Of a DNA stretch of 64,000 nt, positions 58,540 to 64,000 are shown one piece after another (positions within the stretch are counted from its first letter, which is position 1; every line of letters begins with the position of its first letter). Source of the DNA: Sphagnum compactum (Eukaryota > Bryophyta > Sphagnopsida > Sphagnales); contig OZ234497.1 of the NCBI GenBank assembly GCA_965153455.1, positions 9,238,001-9,302,000 on the forward strand. Reading direction: 5' to 3'. The notes beneath the pieces were generated by a model that was given only the letters and a program-made list of their open reading frames with translations, was not told where the DNA came from and searched no databases. The translations under genes were made by a program, and so were the position numbers.

Positions 58540-59380
58540 TTTTTCATTGGCTAAACTTTTACCTTCTATGCAAAAACCTTTATTTCTTCTTGGTAAAACC
58601 TATTTTTAATGGCTAAACTTTTACCTTTTGACAATTTTTTTTGGGTAAACCTTTATGTATTCTCTATTTCTCAATAAAAAATTTATCTTTCCCTAACAAA
58701 AATTTATTTTTTCGTGGCTAAGCTTTTATATCTCGGTAAAAACTTTCTATTTCCAAGTTAAACATTAGTTCTTAGCATAACCTCTCTACTTTTAACTAAA
58801 CCTTTATTTCTTGACAAAACCTTTTTACTTACTAGCTAAACCTCTACCTTTTGACAAAATCAATATCTTTCATTGGTTAAACTTTTGTCTTTCGAATTTT
58901 TTTTAACTTATTGACTAAATTGTTACTTTTGGGCAAAACCTTTACTTTTTCTTAATTAAGCCCTTATCTTTCAAAAAAACTATTATCTTTACTTAGCTAA
59001 ACTTTCACCTTTCAACAAAACTTCTTTACTTTCTAACTAAACTTCTATCTCTTGGCAAAACCAATATCTTTTCTTGGCGAAATTTTTCCTTTTAACAAAA
59101 CCTTTTTACTTATTGGCTAAACATTACCTTTCAACAAAACCCCTTTACTTATTGGTTAAACTTCCACCTCTTGGCAAAACCAATACCTTTCCTTAGTTAA
59201 ACATTTATAGTTTTGCAAAATTAATATATTTTTTTTGTTAAATTTCCACCTCTCAACAAAAGTTTTTAACTCCCTAACTAAACCTCCACCTTTTGACAAA
59301 ACCAATATTTTATTTTGGTTAAACTTTTACATTTCAACGAAACATTTTTTACTTTTTGGCTAAATCATTACCTCTTTGGT
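58540..59380. repeat. ~40-bp degenerate minisatellite, about 20 units
   Basis: Units alternate GGCTAAACTTTTACCTTTTG and CAAAACCTTTTTACTTATTG. From about 58,850 every second unit instead carries CAAAACCAATATCTTT, giving a looser 80-bp higher-order pattern. The strand is strongly biased to T and C. No coding potential. Confidence 0.8.
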
Positions 59381-59825
59381 ATTGCTCACACACAAGAAAA
59401 TATTAAAAATATTATGGAAGGTGATGATTATCATCAATGGAGGTATTGCAAAAGATCAATGCATTTAGGGTTGAATGGAATTTAAACACATTTTATAAAC
59501 AATTTTGCAATACCCTTTTTAAATGGATAAATCTTATTAACCCACCTTAAATCACAATGCAATACCTTCATCCACCATTAACAAGTTGTATTAATTACCC
59601 AATATGCAATATTCATATCAAGGTCATGCCAAAACTAGCATTTGTTGGTCCAAGCTTACCTTAGATGGACCTTTGACTTCAAAATGCAATACTCACATTG
59701 GCATTATGCCAAAACCACATGTTGAACATAACACGTAATATTTCACATATAAACATACTTTTAATTGGGAAAACATGTAGGTATACAAATATTACATAAT
59801 TAGTTGATACAACAATTGACATTTT
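59381..59825. other. AT-rich spacer between two satellites
   Basis: Scattered TGCAATAC phrases (about 59,445, 59,508, 59,560, 59,605 and 59,683) suggest older decayed units of the neighbouring array. Nothing else seen. Confidence 0.4.
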
Positions 59826-60160
59826 AGGACCCATATGTAGGTACTGCATAGTTGGTGACAATTATTAGCCTAAAAAAAACCAGCGTGTGTGGGAATGCAA
59901 TGTGGGTGTTGTAAGGTGGCAATATTGCAAAAGACACTTTAAAATTATGGATGGGGATATTACATAGTCGACCAAAAAAACCAATGAAAAATATGGGAAT
60001 GAGATGTGGGTATTGTGGGGTGACAATGTTAGAAAATGTAATTTAACAATTATGGATGCAAACATTGCATGGTTGGCCAAAAAAACCAATGAAAATTTTG
60101 GGAGGTTAATGTGAGTATTATCAAATGAAAACATTGTAGAATGCAATATAAAATATTCAT
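59826..60160. repeat. ~105-bp tandem repeat, three units
   Basis: Units begin at about 59,826, 59,945 and 60,050. Each has an ATTATGGATG-like start, a CCAAAAAAACCAATGAAAA phrase, a GATGTGGGTATTGT phrase and an AATGTAATTTAA-type end. The near-105-bp length (35 codons) keeps a minus-strand frame open over 107 codons, which is a by-product of the repeat. Confidence 0.75.
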
Positions 60161-61199
60161 ATGTAGGTATAATCGCATGTCCAAACAAATGTTATGTTTA
60201 TTATTAATGTTTCATTTTTTTTGCTTAACTAACACAACAAATCTAAATTTGTAAAGAGGCAATATTTACATGAATTAATGCAAACTTTGAAGCACACTTG
60301 AAATTCAAATTTTCATTAAGATCTTATGAAAAATATTCACATGTCATTGGTTGCCATAATACCAAAATGGCATAAATCAATTTTTTTGTTTCTATGTACA
60401 CATAAACTACATGCAAAATGCACTAAACCATAAGAATTGTGTCCAAACAAATGCAAGTCAACAAGTCCATGTGAATACAAGAAAAGAAGTAATGACATCA
60501 TATTCCTTTTCTATCATTAGTTTCTTCATTTCTAATTTCATAAACTTAGTGATATAAGTTGCAACTCCTTTAATTGTTTTTGTAACATGGTGATATGTGT
60601 ACAATTGTTGGTGCTAAATGTAAAAATGAATTATGTTGATCTCATAAACTCGTCCTTGGTGGTTCCACACAATATAATTCACAAATACAAACATGCATTA
60701 GTAAATAAAAGTTTAAAGGTTTATATTAGTAAGAAAATACATGTATATAAAGAAAGAAAAAAATGCACAAACTAAGAAAATCTGAAAAACGAAAAACACT
60801 TAAATTGAAAAAATACCAAAATAAAAGACATCATAAGAAATTAAAAAATGCCAAAAAGGAATAAACATGAAAAACTAGAAAAAGAAAAAAAAAACTGGAA
60901 AAAGAAATAATCATAAAATTTAAAAAAATGTAGAAAATAGAAAAAACACACGAAAAGGAAAACGAATGCAAAAAATAGTAGAAATTTTAGAATTTTTTTT
61001 TGAAAAAACAAAATAACTCACTTGAGAAGTTCTCAAGCTTTGTTGCGCTTTTGTAGCAAGTCTTGTTGTTCCAAACTCACCTCCACGTTGCATTGTGATC
61101 TTGCTTAAAACCAAAGTTGCCAACCTTTTGTAACAAGCTATAATGTTTCTCCGAATCCCTATCTTGCTCCAAACTAAAAGGCCCAACACACATGAAATA
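60161..61199. other. AT-rich intergenic DNA, nothing recognised
   Basis: Becomes increasingly A-rich from about 60,750 with GAAAAAC-type phrases. No gene. Confidence 0.4.
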
Positions 61200-61680
61200 A
61201 GAAAAAATAGGAAGGAGAAAGAGATGAAAAAAGGCAAGGAAAGAAACAAGAAAAATAATGACAAAAAATATTTTTAAAAACAACAAGAGAAAAGAGAAGA
61301 AGAGGAACAAGGAGGAAGAGAAGAAAAAACAAGGAAAAAAGAGGGCAAGGAGCAAGGAGGAAAAGAAGAAAAAACAACAAGGAAAAAAGAGGGCGACGAT
61401 CGAGGAAGAGAAGAAAAAACAAGGAAAAAAGAGGGCGAGGAGCAAGGAGGAAGAGAAGAAAAAACAACAAGAAAAAAAAGAGGAAGAGGAACAAGGAGGA
61501 AGAGAAGGAAAAAAAAAAGGAAAAATAGCAAGGAAGAAAACAAAGAAAAACAACAAGAAAGAAAAAGGAAGAGAAGTGAGGAGGAAGAGAAGGAAAAATA
61601 GCAACAAGAAAAAACAAGAAGATAAGAAAAAACAACCAAGGAAAAAAAAAAGGTTTGTGAGAGCAGGAAAAAGAAAAGGC
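61200..61680. repeat. Polypurine tract with ~57-60-bp internal repeats
   Basis: For about 480 bp the plus strand is almost entirely A and G. Within it, GAAGAAAAAACAACAAGGAA then AAAAGAGGGCRAGGAGCAAG repeats at 57-60 bp (about 61,310, 61,365, 61,425 and 61,480). All frames stay open on both strands (Lys/Glu/Arg on plus; Phe/Leu/Ser on minus) because of composition. No protein is proposed. Confidence 0.85.
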
Positions 61681-62235
61681 AATGAAGAAGTGGGGAAATC
61701 TTTTTAAAAACAAAACTTCATTGGACTGGTGCAATCATGGGGGCTAGTTCACTCAAGCCTTGTTCATTATTTATTTGAACAATTTTGAATGTAAGATTAG
61801 TTTCATATATCTAAGATTTCCATGCCAAAGAGGTGGGACATATTTAACATGAATCTAGATATTTGTATCCTCACATGAAAGGAAATACATGTTGTAAAAA
61901 CTCAAATCAATAAACGTGAACTAAGGTAGTAGGCCTTTGATTTGTATTTTTCATAAAGTTGATTAAGAAACAAATTTTGTTAATTTATATAAATATAATC
62001 ACATCCATTCTACAATAGATCCCATCAATGTTACTTGAATTGTAGTGAGCATAAGATAATGAAGGATTTTCAAGATCTAGGAAAAAAATTCAAATGAAGT
62101 CTATCCCAATTATGTTGGCCAAAGACTAGGATTCAATACAAGAATGGTAAGAAAAATTCATGTTTGGTTTAAGATATGAAAACCATGACAACTCCACAAA
62201 TTGTTGTAAGCACATTTTTTGTCATAAACTTTAGC
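61681..62235. other. AT-rich intergenic DNA, nothing recognised
   Basis: No gene or repeat structure seen. Confidence 0.4.
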
Positions 62236-62430
62236 TTTGGGCTCACAATCAACCTTCGATGGGCCCAAACCCACCTTAAAACCAAACCCTATGGGTCTAC
62301 ATAGGCTATGACCCAACCTTAAAACATGACTTGTTGGGTCTACATGGATCCAAACCCAACCTTTGAAGAAAATAAGGTAGGTCTACATGGAGTTAAACCC
62401 ACCTTAGAATCAAAACCAATGGGTTTTTAA
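62236..62430. repeat. ~50-bp degenerate tandem repeat
   Basis: TGGGTCTACATGGATCCAAA and AACCCACCTTAAAACCAAA phrases repeat about four times with 45-55 bp spacing. A related AAAACCAATGGGT phrase reappears at about 62,958, 63,020, 63,067 and 63,100, suggesting an older extension. Confidence 0.65.
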
Positions 62431-64000
62431 GAGTTTTTTACATGGTCCAAATCGTAAGTTTAGATACAAGTGTATACATGGTTTAAGATTTTGAATTTTT
62501 AAGGCCTTAAGCCCAATGTAGTGTATGGATGAAGATTCAAACTAACATAATTAATTAAATATGAATATGTTTGCATTTTCTTTGCAGTAAAGGAACTTCC
62601 AAAGTTGTACACAAAACTTCAATTTCTTCCATGTTTATATTCAAATGGGGTTAGCATGGGAGGATCCAAAGTTGTTAGAACCATCTTTTTAGTACAATAA
62701 TGAGGGAATGACAATAGGGATCCCTTAGTTATGCACAATCCTAGACTATGAAATATTGGAGTTATGGTATTACACTTGTAACAAGAGGTGGAAATTTTTA
62801 TTAAGGTCAATGTAGGTGTTTGTTTACTTGAAACCATGGTGAAGGTGATATATTTTCAAAGTCAAACTAGAACATTCAATGATGGATCTTTAAACTAGAA
62901 ATTTTTAATATTCTTGTCATATTACCCATAATTGGTTTTGAACCCAAGCCAATGGGTCTTATCAAGGTAAGAGTCATAAGATCTAGAAATTGGTAGTCAA
63001 GAAATTTTGGCCTAGCCCCAAAACCAATGGGTATTGATATATTGTTTTAAAAAAAAGATTTGAAACCAATGGTTTTTTTATACTGAAAGTGACTAAATTC
63101 AAAACCAATGATTCTTTTTAAAACCTAAAAATTGGACAACACTAGTTTCAACCATTTGTATGTGTCCAATTCAAAAACTTGATACAACACATGAAAACTA
63201 TTGTCAAACATTAGAAGATAATATAAACCCATGTTCAAAATAGATGTATTTATCAAGAATTACAAAAGTCCAAAATTTTAGTACAATAATATGCTTTGAT
63301 TTTGGAATAAAGACTTTGGGTATTTCATGAAAATGTCATTTGGATCTAGTCCATGTGGTGAACTACATAACTTCTTATAAGGAATGTAGTTTTTCTTATA
63401 GGAATTCAAGCTATGATGGATTCATGTGAAACCATTATGAATTCATGATCTAGTTTTAGCTCCAAATTACATTTACCACTCCTCAAGTTTGATTATTTGT
63501 TTGTGTACTTGAGATGATTGAGAATTACATGGGAAGTGTGTTGCTTCATCTTATTAATTTTTTTAATTCTTGCACCTGATACTTAATCACAAGGAGTTAA
63601 AAATTGTGCCCCAAGTTCTTACACTTCCATTTTATTAAATTAGGATTTATCCGCTACATTAAGTCAATGGATAATGATTTTAAATATATTTATGTCAATT
63701 TAGTCATAACAAACTAAACCCCTCCTACCTCCCACGTGCTCATCGTATGTCAACAATTCAAAGTTGATGTGTGTGGCAAGTCAAATCTTGGCAAATTCAT
63801 GTGATTCATTTATTGGTGTTTACCAAGTCAAGGGGGGTATCACCTATAAACTTAATAGAAATTATTAAAAGTCTTTTAAAATAATTACATAAGTATTTAG
63901 AGTATTCATTTTTCATTAGTTTAAAAGGACAATGTTTAGAACTAAGAAGCCAAGTTTGGTAGTAGGAACCATGAGGGGAAGTGAAAAGAAAGCTCTAAAT
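62431..64000. other. AT-rich intergenic DNA to the end of the window
   Basis: No gene supported. Open frame 62,619-62,837 (minus) has no recognised motif. Confidence 0.4.

Noticed and set aside
61077-61734. Long Phe/Leu/Ser ORFs (minus) and Lys/Glu/Arg ORF (plus)
   Set aside because: They are products of a polypurine tract; no domain, no start context and all frames are open.

Overview
This is a eukaryotic nuclear window from a land plant. The evidence is four intron-rich, plant-type protein genes, GT-AG introns of about 80 bp to 2 kb, and plant transposon families (Helitron, hAT, Ty1/copia, CACTA-like). The protein sequences look like the non-seed (bryophyte/lycophyte/fern) grade of land plants, but this is an impression from memory of the families, not a placement. 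No organelle, bacterial, tRNA, rRNA or CRISPR features were recognised.

Layout. (1) 1-4,340, plus strand: the 3' part of a TAF1/HAF gene (largest TFIID subunit), seven exons ending in a bromodomain, with one GC-AG intron. (2) 5.3-22.5 kb: a long AT-rich gene desert with foldback elements with CACTA-like ends, a direct-repeat pair, an inverted-repeat pair and a broken hAT transposase. (3) 22.5-23.6 kb: two tandem-repeat blocks in front of the next gene island. (4) 24,478-29,759, plus: a complete 16-exon MUT9-like (casein-kinase-1-type) kinase gene of about 771 residues. (5) 32,915-43,653, plus: a complete 19-exon cullin-1 gene of 746 residues, with a 41-bp tandem repeat just upstream. (6) 44.7-50.9 kb: AT-rich DNA with a degenerate minisatellite, a possible RPA-like remnant and a strongly decayed Helitron Rep-type gene. 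(7) 51,425-53,338, minus: a three-exon SPX-domain gene of 391 residues with three candidate PHR-binding (P1BS) sites upstream. (8) 55-64 kb: AT-rich DNA with a copia RNase H remnant and several satellites, including a ~40-bp array, a ~105-bp array and a purine-only tract.

The four genes are unrelated housekeeping or signalling genes: transcription initiation, chromatin/photoreceptor kinase, SCF ubiquitin ligase scaffold and phosphate sensing. There is no sign that they work as a cluster. All exon joins given here restore a continuous reading frame, and codon phases were checked across every junction.

The most unusual pattern is an unclassified interspersed repeat of about 350 bp. It recurs at least seven times, nearly always in introns of the kinase and cullin genes or just downstream of the kinase. 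It has a conserved core with hairpin potential. It was not seen in the AT-rich deserts, the opposite of the usual transposon distribution.
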